In this document: positions 50,001-61,455 of the stretch, one piece after another | How the letters are laid out: every line of letters begins with the position of its first letter | How positions within the stretch are numbered: the stretch's first letter is position 1 | From: Anolis sagrei | Taxonomy: Eukaryota; Chordata; Lepidosauria; Squamata; Anolidae | DNA: 64,000 nucleotides | NCBI RefSeq assembly: GCF_037176765.1 | Contig: NC_090024.1 | Location: 241,543,071 to 241,607,070, forward strand | Direction of reading: 5' to 3' | Made by a program: the position numbers and the translations under genes | Notes under the pieces: generated by a model | Databases searched by the model: none | What the model was told of the DNA's origin: nothing | The model's input: only the letters and a program-made list of their open reading frames with translations

Positions 50001-53000
50001 GGACACATTCCAGCTTGTCAATATCTCTCTTGAATTGTGGTGCCCAGAATTGGACACAATATTCCAGGTGTGGTCTGACCAAAGCAGAATAGAGGGGTAG
50101 CATTACTTCCCTAGATCTAGACACTATCCTCCTCTTGATGCAGGCCAAAATCCCATTATACTTGAATGTACTGCAAGATTACTCCTGTCTGAACTTCGGT
50201 AGCTTACTCGCCTAGCGCTCTGAAAAATCACTCTAAAATTATACATAAATTAAGGAGCATGTCTTTATTCTAACCAGCATGAATTGGTCGAGCTGGGAGT
50301 ATTGTTGTAAAGTCTTTATATTCCCTCCTGTTTTTTCCCCTCTAGTTGTACTTTCTGATTGTGAATTGTTGTTCAAAACTGTCTAGTATTTCAAATTCTC
50401 CGCCTACATGTGTTCTGGTGGTATTGCCAGATATCCAGTTTTTCTTTCCCGTATTTGTGAAAGTTATGTAGAGACGTGCTAAAACAAACAAGTGTTTCCA
50501 TTTGTAGTGTTTTAGAAATTAGACCACAAGCCCACATCTGTAGGATTAACTTTAACTAAATGCAGTAGGCCCACCATGACCCTCCTTTTCTGTGGTGGTG
50601 GGATTGCATACTCCTGAGAGGCATGCTGGTAGGGTCTACCTTGTCAGGAAGGCTTTTGCTGAGGAGCCAGATTAAATGTGCCAAACAGGTATTGGTCAGC
50701 AGCAGTGGGAAATAGTATTGCTAGAGGATCTCTCAGGCCCCTTCTACACAGCCATATAAAATCCAGATTATCTGAACTGGATTACATGGCAGTATAGACT
50801 GTATAATTCAGTTCAAAGCAGATAATGTGGATTATTTGATTTGATAATCTGGATTACATGGCAGTGTACATGGGGTCTCAGAGATTGAGAAATTGAATTT
50901 TGTGAGACCAAACAGTTTGTTTATTGCAAACATATTCTTCAGTCAACCCAAGAGATGACTGTATAAATGGACATCATCCAATGGCCAGTGTAGAAATCAA
51001 ATAGCACAATTGGAAGCAGAAGATGAAGAAGCTCCATTATTTCTGTACAAAGCAAAACTATATCATAAACTACAAATACCAAAAGTCAGAGTAAAGCTAA
51101 AGAAGGACACTAAAATGAACATTGTGCCAACATACAACTTATATAACATCTCTTTAGAATTCAAAGATGGTTTGAAAAACAGATTTGCACGATGAAGCCT
51201 AATTGACCAGCAGCCAGGAGAACTCTGGGCTGAAGCCATGGATATTGTCAGGAAAGAATGTAAAAAGATACTATCCACAGCCAAAAAGAAAGGAAAGCTG
51301 AAGTGGGTGACAGATGAAGCTCTTCAAGCAGTTCAGGGCAGACAAGAAGCCAGAGTAAAAGGTGGCAAAAGTAGAGTTGGAATCCCAAATGCAGCTGTTC
51401 AGCAACTTGTGCACAAGGACTAAGAAAACCACCATAAGAAATAGAAAAGGACAACAGAAAGGAGAGAAAAAACCCAGGAAAAGCCTTACACAAGATCCGA
51501 GATATCAAAGGGAAATGTCAATAAAGAGTGGGAATGCTGTATGACCAACAGGGGAAACTGTTACAATATCATGGAAACAATACACTTAAAATCTGTATAA
51601 AAGAGATACAAAGATGACAGATTCATTCAAAGAAAAACAATTTGAAGATGAAACTACAATTTTAGAAATGGGACCTGTATTTTGGGCACCTGGGAGAAAT
51701 AAATCATCAGCAGGTGGTGTATCAATAGAAATGCTTCAAGCTACAAAGGCAGGATCTATTCTAATTCTAACTAAATTTTGTCAACAGATATGGAAAACAA
51801 AAGAATGGCCTCAAGATTAGAAACACCCAGTATACTTTCCAGGAAAGGGAACAACAGAGACTATAGGAACAACAGAAACCATCACATTAATCTTCCATGC
51901 AACCAAAGTAATGCTCAAAATTCTACATTTACTTCATATGGGCCCCTTCCAGACAGGCCCTGCTTTAAACTGGATTATATCAGTCCGCACTGCCAGATAA
52001 TCTGGGCTAAACAGAAAACCTAGGATCAGATCCTGGGATATAGGGCCTGTCTGGAAGGGCCCATGGAGTGAGAAATGCCAGATGTTTAGTCTGTGTTCAG
52101 GAAAGGAAGAGGCAGCAGAGATCACATTGCATACATTCATTGGGTAATGGAGTGCAGCAAAGAATTTCAGGAGAAAATCGGTTTGTGCTTTAAGAATTAT
52201 TTAAAAAAATAATTTAAAAAGTACAATGTATGATTACATAGGTCACCAAAGACTATGGATCACTTTTAATTCAACATTTGATTGTCTTGATCTGTAACTG
52301 TACTCAGGACAAAAGGCTATCATTGAGACCGAATATGGAAACGGAATGGTTTCCAGTTTGCAAGATGGTTAGGCAAGGCTGCATTTTATCGTCCTACCTA
52401 TTTAATTTGAATGCTGAACATGTTAATATGTAAAGCAGGATTCAGACTCAGAGGAAGGAAGTGTGGAAATTAGAGGAAGGAACACAAACAATGTAATATA
52501 TGCAGATTTCTACTGGCAGAAAATGACAAAGGAACACAAACCATTTAATATATGAAGATTTCTACTAGCAGAAAATGGCAAAGAAATGAAGCAATTGCTG
52601 AAGAAAGTCAAGGAAGAAAAGTGAACATTAGGAAAAATGGATCATAGAGCCAATCAGGCTTGAACTGCTGATGACAGTACATCCACATTAATGTGTGAGT
52701 GTATATATACATACACACATCCACACACATATACTGTATATATAAATAAATACTAGGCTCATTCTTTATAGTTTCGTGGTTTTGAGAAGACAAAGCAGAT
52801 ATGTGAAGTTCACCATAGTTGTCCTGCTGCTTTCTTTACTGATGGCTGCAAATTTTAATATTTTGATAAATGTTTTTTAATGTTTATGTATTGTATGTGA
52901 ATTTGTGTGAATATATGCTGTGGTCTGCCCTGAGTCCCCTTTGAGGTGATAAGGGGGAAATATAAATTTTTTAAATAAATAAATAAACAATAAATAAATT

Positions 53001-56000
53001 GATAGGAAGCTGAACTGTGATACTCCATTCAACCCTTGTACTTTTTCCAAAGTTGCAAATACAAATGTTTGTGTCCCTCTTTTTGTTTGCATTTGGTGGC
53101 TTGAGCATGCCTGCACTAGTATAGGATTGTATAGGCCAGAACGTCCCCAAGTTTCAGGCAAGCCACTTCCTGTCACTATTGTCTTCTCGTAATTTGTTTA
53201 TCTTCTCTTCCTCAAATACATAATACTGAGGTGACATGTCAGCTGACTTCACAAGGTTCTTGGAAAGGCTAGTAAGATAATGCTGCCTTCCTTTCTAAGC
53301 ATTGTGATCAGTGAGTGCCTCCCCCTGTCCCAACCTGGCATCCTTGTTTGTTTATTTGTTATCAGCTTTGGAGTCTTTGAAGCTTTTTTGGAGGTGATCA
53401 GTTTGATATTTAACCAAAGCAAACAACAAATGTGGGAAAATAGGTTAGAAACTAAAGAAAGTCCAACAGTCAACTGCAGTACTCCATTCAAAACTGTAGT
53501 GCCTCTTAGAAAATCCAGATTTCTCTTCTTTCGTAAGAATCTGCCACGTTAATCTATTTATTGTTAAATTTTACTGATGATGTTGAACAATGTTTTAAAA
53601 TTATTTTTTGTGTGGATTGTAATTTTTATGGTATTTATGTTGTTAGCATCCTCTGATGCTCATGTGAGGCTGTGCTGAGAAGGGCGGGATATAAATATCT
53701 ATATAAATAAAAATGTAATGTTCATTTGTGGGATTAACAGAACTCAAAAACCACTGGATGAATTGGCACCAAATTTGGACACAACACACCTAACAACCCA
53801 ATGTATGTCCTTCACTCATAAAAACACTGAAAAACACAGCAGAAGGGACTTAAAAATCCCCAAAAAGCTAAATGACAATACAGAAAAAAGGGAAGAAAGA
53901 GGGAGGGAAGGGGAGGAAAGAAAGAAAAGAAAGAGGGAGGGAAAGGGAGAAGGAAGGAAGGAAGGAGGTAGAGAAGGAAGAAAGGAGGGAAAGAAAAAAG
54001 GGGGAAGGAAGAAAAGTTAGAGAAGGAAAGAAAAAGGGAAAGAAGGAAGGAAAGAGGGAGCGAAAGAAGGGGGAAGACGTAGAGAAAGAAGGAAAGAGAA
54101 GGAAGAAAAGAGAGACAGCAGAAGAGAAAGAAAAAGGGGAAAGGAAGTAAAGAGATAGAGAAAGAAAGAAGAAGAGAAGGAAAAATGGGAAGGAAAGAGG
54201 GAGTGAAGGAAGGAGGGAGAGAAGGAGAGAAAGAGAGAAGGGTGGCCACAGCAACACGTGGCGGGTACAGCTAGTAAAAAATAATAAATAAATAAAATCT
54301 TTCAAATTAATTTTCATTCTCTTCCATTCCTTTGCTGCTCTGTTAAGAAGGTGTGCTTTTCCTGTCACCCCCCTATGCCTGCTGACAGCCCATATGCTGC
54401 TATATAACAGGAAATCCAGAATAGTAGGGACGGGGTTGGGAAATCACTCTACCTTGACAAAATGCTGTGTTTTTCCTATGTGGCAATGCAGTATGGGAGG
54501 GAAACTCTCTGTGTGTTTGTGTGATAGAAAGAGAAAGAGAGATGCTTGGAGAGGGATTTCTTGCTCTAGGCAACCTCCAAATTCCAATGACATATTACAG
54601 TTGTCAGAGTAACCAGCCTAGGTAGATGTGCCAACATCACTTCAGAGCCTTTATTTTTAGAATTCAGGTCTAGCATTCCTCCAATTTGCTTGACCTACTT
54701 ATTTGGGGGGATGCTTTGGTGTCGAGTAGAGCTAATTCTCACTTGCTTCTCTGCGGTTGTCTGTGGAAGGGAAATGCTTGAGAAATCCCATTCCCAAACA
54801 CCCTTAACGCACGCAGGTGGAAATGTTAAGGAGCACAGTGCTATTTAGGAAACTGCAGGGGTTCAGATAATTTGGGGGAAGTTGGCCTTTTCCCTTCCTC
54901 GCCTTGGCAGTTGGTAGATTAAAAAATTCCAACCAGCATGAGAAAGAGCCATGCCAAGTAAACACATGAAAGTCAGATTGCTGAAATCCAAAATCTAAGG
55001 CTCAGCAGTGGGATCCCAGTGGGACTGGCCGGCTCTTATGAAAGAAGCAGCAATGTGCGAACAAAGTGCCCATTTCTCTTTGTCCTTGGCTTTCAGAATG
55101 AGATGTTTTTTCCCCTCCAGCCATTTCTCTTTTGTATTGTCAAAGGCTTTCATGGCCAAAATCACTGGGTTGTAGGTTTTTTCGAGCTGTATGGCCATGG
55201 TCTAGAGCAGTGTTTCTCAACCTGGGGGTCTCCTGAGGGGGTCGCGAGAGGGTGTCAGAGGGGTCGCCAAAGACCATAAGAAAACACAGTATTTTCTGAT
55301 AGTCATGGGGATTCCATGTGGGAAGTTTGAGCCAATTATATCGTTGGTGGAGTTCAGAATGTTATTTGATTGTAATGAACTATAAATCCCAGCAACTACA
55401 GCTCCCAAATGTCAAGATCTATTTTCCCCAGACTCCACCAGTGTTCGCATTTGGACATATTGAGTATTTGTGCCAAGTTTGGTCCAGATCCACCATTGCA
55501 TGAGTCCACAGTGCTCCCTGAATATAGGTGAACTACAACTCCCAAACTCAAGGTCAATGCCCATCAAACCCTTCCAGTGTGTTCCATTGGTCATGGGAGC
55601 CAAGTTTGGTTCAAATCCATCACTGGTGGAGTTCAGAATGCTCTTTGATTAGAAGTGAACTATAAATCCCAGCAACTACAACTCCCAAATTACAAAATCA
55701 ATCCTCCCCCAACCCCACTAGCATTCACATTTGGGTGTATTGGGTATTTGTGCCCTGTTTGGTCTAGTGAATGAAAATGCATCCTGCATATCAGATATTT
55801 ACACTATGATTTATAACAGTAGTAACATGACTGTTATGACGTAGCAACGAAAACAATATTATGGTTGGGGATCACCACAGTATGAGGGACTGTATTCCGG
55901 GGTCACGGCATTAGGAAGGTTGAGAACCACTGGTCTAGAGGCATTTTCTCCTGACGTTTCGCCTGCATCTATGGCAAGCATCCTCAGAGGTAGTGAGGTT

Positions 56001-59000
56001 TTGCCCCAGCGTTGGAGAATCTTCTTAGTTTCCGTATATAATTTAGTCCATCATTCAGGAAAACATAAAGCAGCTGATTATCACCAGCTTTTTCTTGGCT
56101 TTGATCCTATTTGTAGCAACAGTCACAATGTAAGAGCAAAGGATATAGGCTGGTGGGAGTTTGTTTACATTGTGCACAATGTATTTGGCTTTTTGGGTTC
56201 ATTTACTATCCAATGTGATAGTTATTCGCTCTTTAAAAGATTTGATTTATTAATGTGGTGTTTTGCATTGTTCTGAAAGAACAAAGAGGCTAATCTTTAA
56301 GAGTTGAAACAACAAACGTTGCCTAGGCCACCCAGATTTGTTGGACTATAACTCCCAGCTCCTTCAACCAGAATGAAGGCAATTCATCTTGTTGGAGTGA
56401 CACTACAAGTACATGGTGCGTAATTCACTTAGATCAGGTTATGCCCGTATGAAGATGCAAGACGCTTTCTGTGATGTAATATTTTCTGATGTGACCTTAT
56501 TAAGATGCATGTTGCCAGAAGGGAATTATCAGCTACGCAGGAATAGCAGCTGTTGGAAAACTAGGCTATGAACCTGACTGACAGATCTTTCATTTTCCCA
56601 GAAAACAGCTGAGAGACGGCTTTAAATATAGATCTAAACAGTCAGCCTGCGGATAACACAAAACTGAAAGGAAGACATTAGTGGCTGGTCTTTTGTCGTA
56701 AAGTGGTTTTCAAATTAAGAAGGTCATTCTAATAATAGAGAGAGGTGTAAGTCGACACTGCAGATGAATTCATAAAGTTATTAGTTCACAACAGTGTCAC
56801 AAACATTCATGATGTTAAGGGTTACGTGTTTGCTTTTATGGTGAAATACTTGCTTTCACATATGGTTGTGAAAGCTGAACAGTGAAGAAAGCAGAAAGGA
56901 AGGAAATCAACCCATTTTAAGTGTGATACTGGAGGAGAGTTCTGCAGATACTGTGGACAGCTAAAAAGACAAATAAATGGATCCTGGAACAAATCAGACC
57001 GGAGTGATTCCTAGAAACCAAGATGGCTAAACTGAAGCTCTTGTACTTTGGCCATATCCTAACAAGAGGTGACCCCCTCAAAAAGACAATAATCCTTACT
57101 AAGATAGAAAGCAACAAAGAAAAAAGAAGACCACTTTCCAGATAGAAAGACTCAACCAAGAGAGCTCTGAGCAGAGTGGTTGATGATAGGATGATTTGGG
57201 AGTCTCCTATTCATGGTGTCACCATATGATGAAGTCAATGTGATGGCAGTTAGCCACAACAAATATGGTTTCTTCTAGAACAGATCCATTATTGTCCTCT
57301 TGAAAGCAACTTGAAGAGCAGAATTCAAAACAATGTTAACAGATAAGAGAGATGGGCCAAAACGAACAAAATGAAGTTCAACAGAGAAAAATGCAAGATA
57401 CTCCACTTAGGCAGAAAAAATGAAATGCAAAGATACAGAATGAGGGAAATGCAAAGATACAACATGGGGGACGATGCCTGGCTCGACAGCAGGGCATGTG
57501 AAAAAGACCTTGGCGTCCTCATGGACAGGAAGGTAAACATGAGCCAACAATGTCATGCAGCAGCTAAAAAAAGCCAATGATTTTGGCCTGCATCAATAGG
57601 AGTCTAATGCTTAGATGCAGGAAAGTCATGCTACTTCTCTATTCTGCCTTGGTCCAATCACACCTGGAATTACACTGTGTCCAATTCTGGGCAATGCAGT
57701 TGAAGGGAGATGTTGATGAGCTGGAATATGTCCAGAGGAGGACAATTAAAATGATCAAGAGTCTGGAGAACAAGCCCTAAGAGGAGCGGCTTAAAGAGCT
57801 GAGCATGTTTAGCCTGCAGAAGAGAAGGCTACAAGGAGCCATGATGACCATGTATAAATATGTAAGGGGAAGTCATAGGGAGGAGGGAGCAAGCTTTTTT
57901 TGTTCTGTTTTGCAGACTGGGATGCAGAACAGTGGCTTCAAACTACAGGAAAGGAGATTCCATCTGAACATTAGGAAGAACTTCCTAATGGTGAGAGCTG
58001 TTCAGCAGTGAATCTCTCTCTCTGCCCCAGGGTGTGGTGGAGACTCCTTCTTTGGAGGCTTTGAAGCAGAGGCTGGATGGCCATCTCTCAGGAGTGCTTT
58101 GAATGCAATTTTCCTGCTTCTTGGCAGGATGGGGTTGGACTGGATGGCCCACGAGGTCTCTTCCAGCTCTTTGATTCTATGATTCCATGGCACATTAGGA
58201 AAAAATGTTTCTCTCCACTAGATAGCTTGCGAAGCTCTCTGTTCAAGTCATGTTTTGGTGTTGTCCATGCCTCTGAATGGAGACCATTACAATTGTTGAG
58301 GGAAAATGCTTCTCAGGTGCTACTCTACATGGCTTTTATTTCTCTCCCCAGACTGTGATCCAAAGAAAAAAAGGAAAGAGGCCGAGATCTTCCAGGCGCT
58401 GAGCAGTGACCCTGTGGACGTGGCTGCCCTCCGGCGCATGGCGATCAGCGAAGGGGGTCTCCTGGTGGATGAGATTCGCCGCAGAGTCTGGCCAAAGCTC
58501 CTTAATGTGAACACCGAGGACCTGCCCCCTCCGCCAGGTGAGACCATCAGACGCCTCCCCTTTGAGGAAGGGCTGTGGGAACCTTTGAGCTTGTGTAGGT
58601 GTGGCACAGGGCTTGGTACACACAGAGAAAACAAATACAAGTATAGTTTGTACATCTTGTATTTTCTTTGTGTAAATGGAGATCTCTTTCCCCATGAATC
58701 CTACTTTCAGTAAGTGGGCAGAGCTGTTCCTTATTACATATTTAATGCTGTTAAAAGCAGATCCAGGAATGTTTTAAAACACACAGAGACGCTCTCCAGA
58801 GTCTTGTGTCTTTTTAGCTTCAGGCCCCACATTTTCATTCTAAATACATTGGAAAGCCTAGCTGGGGCTGAGCCACTTGCTCGCTAGAGCTGCCACATGG
58901 CAAAATGTGTCCTGTTCAAGGATCTGTTTCTGGCAGGAGCCCAAGCTTCTAGTATCCACTCAGTGAAATAATTGATGAGTTCTCTTAAGTGGTAGAGCGT

Positions 59001-61455
59001 GGCTTGCTGGCACTCTAAGTTCTTTCACACTGATGCAAACTTCAATATCCTTTGAAATCTCAATTAACTTTAATTTTGTAACTCTTTTGGCGCAGTGCAG
59101 GAAGCTCTGTTCTCAGCATTTGTTGTTCTCTTCCTTCCTTGAACACCAGGTCTCCTTCTTGCTTCTAAGCCCTTTTCCTGCTCTCTTCTTCCTTTAGTTG
59201 CCTCTGTTCTCTAATCAGAACATCAGTAACTGCTTTTGTCCCATCCTCAGGGTCACAATATTCCTGAAAGCAAGTTTCCACTCATTTCTCCCATGCGAGT
59301 TGACCATCTGTTGGCCCCAGTGGACTGACTCCCTTCAGTGAACCTGAGCCATTTCATCGCCTTGGCATCTATCTCCCTTTTTGCACAATCACAATCAAGA
59401 GTGTCCCTTTTCTATTGAAATAGTTTTTTTCTGTTAAACCAGAATAATCAAAATCCCAAGCAAGTCATGCTTGGTTATTGTGACTTACTATCCAGTTGAA
59501 TTTACTCTGAATATTTCAAGCAGCTGATTCTGAATTCTTTTCTTAACAGTATTGCCTGTCTTATGGGTCTCAAGGCAAAAGCACCACAAGGTCTCTTTTG
59601 TTCCTTGGTTCATTGGTTCATTTTACTTTCTGAGGAGTCCGTTTCCCTCGGGGGTCGGGAGACTGGAATCTTATGATCATCACACGTTAATACCAATTCA
59701 GGTTTCCCCCTGTTTGAAGAGTTGGAGCCACTGCTGTCAAACATGCATGAGAGAGAGATATCAGTAGATTTCAGGTTGAGAGAAAACTAAAACAAGAACT
59801 TAAATAAGCATCTGTAATAACTGAATGATACAAAGTTTGGGCTGGTTAGACTCAAACTGGCAACTGACTGCTTCCTCTTCATCCTGGAAAGAAGTGACGA
59901 GTGGAGTGACACAGGGTTCCGTCCTGGGCCCAGTCCTGTTCAACATCTTTATTAATGACTTGGACGAAGGGTTAAAAGGCATGATCATCAAGTTTGCAGA
60001 CGACACCAAATGGGGAGGGAGAGCCAAGACTCCAGAGGACAGGAGCAGGATTCAAAATGATCTTGACAGATTAGAGAGATGATTGGCCAAAACTAACAAA
60101 ATGAAGTTCAACAGTGAGAAATGCAAGATACTCCACTTAGGCAGAAAAAAATGAAATACAAATGGGGGACAATGCCTGGCTCGAGAGCAGGACGTGTGAA
60201 AAAGATCTTGGAGTCCTCGTGGACAACAGGTTAAACATGAGCCAACAATGTCGTGTGGCAGCAAAAAAAGCCAATGGGATTTTGGCCTGCATCAATAGGA
60301 TCATAGTGTCTAGATCTAGGGAAGTAATGCTACCCCTCTATTCTGCGTTGGTTAACCACACCTGGAATATTGTGTCCAATTCTGGGCACCACAATTCAAG
60401 AGAGATATTGACAAGCTGGAATGTGTCCAGAGGAGGGTGACTAAAATGAACAAGGATCTGGAGAACAAGCCCTATGAGGAGCGGCTTAAGGACCTGGGCA
60501 TGTTTAGCCTGAAGAAGAGAAGACTGAGAGGAGACATGATAGCCATGTATAAATATGTGAGAGGAAGCCACAGGGAGGAGGGAGCAAGCTTGTTTTGTGC
60601 TTCCCTGGAGACTAGGACACTAACAATGGCTTCAAACTACAAGAAAGGAGATTCCATCTGAACATAAGGAAGAACTTCCTAACTGTGAGAGCTGTTTAGC
60701 AGTGGAATTCTCTGCCCTGGATTGTGGTAGAGGCTCCTTCTTTGGATTACTCAATCTGTGAGTAATCAAACCTGCAAAAGTTGAACATGCCAATGTAAAA
60801 CTCTGACTGTAATAAACCGAATTGCACAAATGTTTTCAGTATCCAGTGTTTGCATGAGGGCTAAATGTACCACTGAAAGAAACTCTGTGCCTATAATGGG
60901 AAGAAAAAAAGTTTTTACAAACAAGTTGCTGTAACAAATAGTAAACTTAACATAGATTATCTCAACAAATGCATTATATTCGATTGCGCTTGAGAGAGAA
61001 AGATAACACTTTTTATTTCTTACACACCTTACCTTGTGGTCATGATGAGTCACAATAAAAGATAAAACACATTACATTGTTAAAATAGCATATCAAACCA
61101 GTATATATTAAACCAATCAACAAACTCTTTAACATTGTGACTGCCTTGAGTCGCTGCGGGCTGATATGGGCGGGATATAAATAATGTAAATAAATAAATA
61201 AAACATTCATAATCTAAGAATAACCTGGTATATCTTATGATATGGAATAAAGAATGATTCCTTTTGCTCCCTACACATACTTGTACTACATGATGCCCTT
61301 CTCTGAGTTCTTAAAGAAGCAGATCCCTCTTAGAGATGACACTAAAATTGTGACACTCTTTGCTTCCTTGCTAGGAGAGGATCTCCGGGAGGACAACAAA
61401 GACTACCAGCAAGTGTTGCTGGATGTGAGGCGATCCCTCCGTCGCTTCCCTCCAG
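43807..61455 (+). CDS. TBC1D20: TBC1D20, Rab1 GTPase-activating protein (5' part; continues past the window)
   Basis: TBC1D20 is an ER-anchored TBC-domain GAP for Rab1 (and Rab18). It controls ER-to-Golgi traffic, lipid droplets and autophagosome maturation. Three exons join in phase to 104 residues: a short variable start ([15 protein letters not shown]), then [53 protein letters not shown], and [19 protein letters not shown]. The VLLDVRR motif is the TBC IxxDxxR finger; arginine 96 corresponds to catalytic R105 in the human protein. The glutamine finger, the rest of the TBC domain and the C-terminal membrane segment lie in exons beyond the right edge. Introns are 14.5 kb and 2.8 kb. Confidence 0.96.
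44010..44240. other. TBC1D20 intron 1 start, AT-rich
   Basis: AT-rich tract with repeated TATAGTTATGATAGTCATAG-like phrases that resume at 44930-44990, so the Penelope and CR1 insertions between them split a simple repeat. Confidence 0.5.
44242..44490 (-). mobile_element. Penelope-like terminal repeat
   Basis: GGTTGTTGTAGGTTTTTTCA to GCATTTGATGGCCAGGCAGT, one terminal repeat with a hammerhead-like core, joined directly to a CR1 3' end. Confidence 0.85.
44491..44910 (-). mobile_element. CR1 LINE, 3' end
   Basis: Terminal repeat, 3' UTR and ORF2 C-terminus ([40 protein letters not shown]) in reverse. Confidence 0.92.
45112..45182 (-). mobile_element. Helitron 3' end, truncated by BovB
   Basis: CTAG at 45112 with CACCCCCTGTTGTTGTGGCC, a mutated terminal hairpin, then GT/TA-rich text up to the BovB start. 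Confidence 0.65.
45183..45783 (-). mobile_element. BovB LINE, 3' end
   Basis: Reverse strand ORF2 end: [60 protein letters not shown]. Its 5' side is cut by a Penelope terminal repeat. Confidence 0.93.
45790..47250. mobile_element. Cluster of nested Penelope-like copies
   Basis: A minus-oriented copy (45793-46285, terminal repeat then [32 protein letters not shown]) abuts another terminal repeat (46300-46480). This leads into a plus-oriented piece (46481-46975, [16 protein letters not shown]) and its terminal repeat (to 47245). A 150-bp fold-back copy (46579-46729) sits inside the plus-oriented coding piece. Confidence 0.8.
46579..46729. mobile_element. 150-bp Penelope fold-back inside another Penelope copy
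   Basis: A nearly perfect palindrome centred near 46672 (TCTCTCCTCTAAGGAGAGAA). The host copy reads through on both sides (GHSILFENT before, then a MLDHxxNHHV-like sequence after). Confidence 0.85.
47251..48544. other. TBC1D20 intron 1, mostly unassigned
   Basis: AT-rich start with a weak L2-like tail around 47690-47790. No exon, RNA gene or clear repeat otherwise. Confidence 0.4.
48545..48755. mobile_element. Penelope-derived fold-back element
   Basis: Left arm 48547-48675 and right arm 48685-48750 are inverted. Flanked by (TTA)n on both sides, which hides the exact duplication. Confidence 0.75.
48760..49552. other. Unassigned intronic sequence
   Basis: Contains a C-run and (CA)n at 48998-49023 and a near-tandem pair of GAAAGACTGAAAGGATGAGC phrases at 49350 and 49403. 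Nothing else recognised. Confidence 0.45.
49553..50160 (-). mobile_element. CR1 LINE, 3' end with the longest intact frame
   Basis: An uninterrupted reverse-strand frame from 50148 to 49636: [60 protein letters not shown] to [16 protein letters not shown]. It is 5'-truncated and probably one of the youngest CR1 copies here. Confidence 0.94.
50161..50735. other. Unassigned intronic sequence
   Basis: Nothing recognised. Confidence 0.4.
50738..50882. mobile_element. hAT-like MITE
   Basis: GGCCCCTTCTACACAGCCAT at the left, TTACATGGCAGTGTACATGG at the right, and GTTCAAAGCAGATAATGTGG inside; same family as 14785-15233. Confidence 0.7.
50990..52630 (+). mobile_element. Ancient BovB/RTE LINE, decayed
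   Basis: Successive frames give [20 protein letters not shown] and [17 protein letters not shown] (51010-51195), [49 protein letters not shown] (about 51785-51820), [20 protein letters not shown]-like text (52365-52425) and [16 protein letters not shown]. It spans much of BovB ORF2 with many breaks and is far older than the copy at 5404. A MITE sits at 51941-52064. Confidence 0.75.
51941..52064. mobile_element. hAT-like MITE in the old BovB
   Basis: The ends GGGCCCCTTCCAGACAGGCC and, reversed, GGGCCCTTCCAGACAGGCCC are nearly perfect inverted repeats about 124 bp apart. Confidence 0.8.
52860..52995 (+). mobile_element. L2 3' tail
   Basis: TGGTCTGCCCTGAGTCCCCT, then an (AAAT)n tail. Confidence 0.65.
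53000..53560. other. Unassigned intronic sequence
   Basis: No supported feature. Confidence 0.4.
53561..53697 (+). mobile_element. L2-like 3' tail interrupted by a Helitron
   Basis: TGTGAGGCTGTGCTGAGAAG then GGCGGGATATAAATA; the AATAAATAAATAAA tail resumes after the Helitron at 54275. Confidence 0.65.
53698..54274 (+). mobile_element. Helitron with polypurine interior
   Basis: 5' TCTATATAAATAAAAATG preceded by A; 3' hairpin GCCAC-AGCAACAC-GTGGC followed by CTAG at 54271-54274 and T. The first 150 bp match the Helitron at 41884-43536 in reverse (GTTCATTTGTGGGATTAACA). The rest is a G+A tract. Confidence 0.9.
53880..54240. repeat. About 360-bp polypurine (GGAA/GAAA)n tract
   Basis: Almost uninterrupted G+A on the plus strand (GAAGGAAGGAAGGAGG-type phrases). 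Long open frames in it are low-complexity artefacts. Confidence 0.92.
54290..55130. other. Unassigned intronic sequence
   Basis: No supported feature. Frames here lack homology that I recognise. Confidence 0.4.
55131..56010 (-). mobile_element. Penelope-like terminal repeat split by a hAT
   Basis: TATTGTCAAAGGCTTTCATG at 55135 to GGTCTAGAG at 55207 continues after the hAT with GCATTTTCTCCTGACGTTTC (55941) to CTCAGAGGTAGTGAGG (55998). Confidence 0.85.
55208..55932. mobile_element. SPIN-like hAT transposon, non-autonomous
   Basis: The ends CAGTGTTTCTCAACCTGG and, reversed, CAGTGGTTCTCAACCTTCCT are hAT inverted repeats. A perfect 8-bp target duplication GTCTAGAG lies at 55200-55207 and 55933-55940. 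The outer 110 bp (left) and 190 bp (right: ATGCCGTGACCCCGGAATAC, TTTTCGTTGCTACGTCATAA, ATATCTGATATGCAGGATGC in reverse) match what I recall of SPIN elements. The central 430 bp or so is a tandem module also present in the Helitron at 63270. Confidence 0.85.
56011..56845. other. Unassigned intronic sequence
   Basis: Nothing recognised apart from a short hAT-like phrase (TTGGACTATAACTCCCAGCT) near 56341. Confidence 0.4.
56850..57240 (+). mobile_element. Ancient BovB/RTE 3' end
   Basis: Reads [15 protein letters not shown]-like, [18 protein letters not shown]-like and [20 protein letters not shown] in broken frames, the BovB ORF2 C-terminus in strongly diverged form. Confidence 0.7.
57295..58190 (+). 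mobile_element. CR1 LINE, 3' part
   Basis: [20 protein letters not shown] at 57371, [20 protein letters not shown], then [35 protein letters not shown] and the 3' UTR to 58190. Several frame changes. Confidence 0.9.
58352..58537 (+). CDS. TBC1D20: TBC1D20 exon 2
   Basis: 186 nt. Acceptor CTCCCCAG|ACTGTG, donor CGCCAG|GTGAGA. Encodes [13 protein letters not shown] through [11 protein letters not shown], including the start of the TBC domain. Confidence 0.97.
58538..59840. other. TBC1D20 intron 2, first part, no recognised feature
   Basis: 1.3 kb without a repeat or coding signal I can name. Confidence 0.45.
59850..60750 (+). mobile_element. CR1 LINE, 3' part of ORF2
   Basis: Contains the RT core: [40 protein letters not shown], then [40 protein letters not shown]. 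The FADDT motif is intact. It is cut at 60750 before the 3' UTR. Confidence 0.93.
60760..61130. other. Unassigned intronic sequence
   Basis: No supported feature. Confidence 0.4.
61130..61205 (+). mobile_element. L2 3' tail
   Basis: TGACTGCCTTGAGTCGCTGC, GGGCGGGATATAAATAATGT and (AAAT)n. Confidence 0.65.
61375..61455 (+). CDS. TBC1D20: TBC1D20 exon 3
   Basis: 81 nt. Acceptor TTGCTAG|GAGAGG, donor CTCCAG|GTACGT. Encodes [20 protein letters not shown] and LRRFPP, with the catalytic arginine. Confidence 0.97.

Noticed and set aside
53812-54368. Long open frames of Ser/Phe/Pro or Lys/Glu/Arg
   Set aside because: They are translations of the polypurine/polypyrimidine tract.
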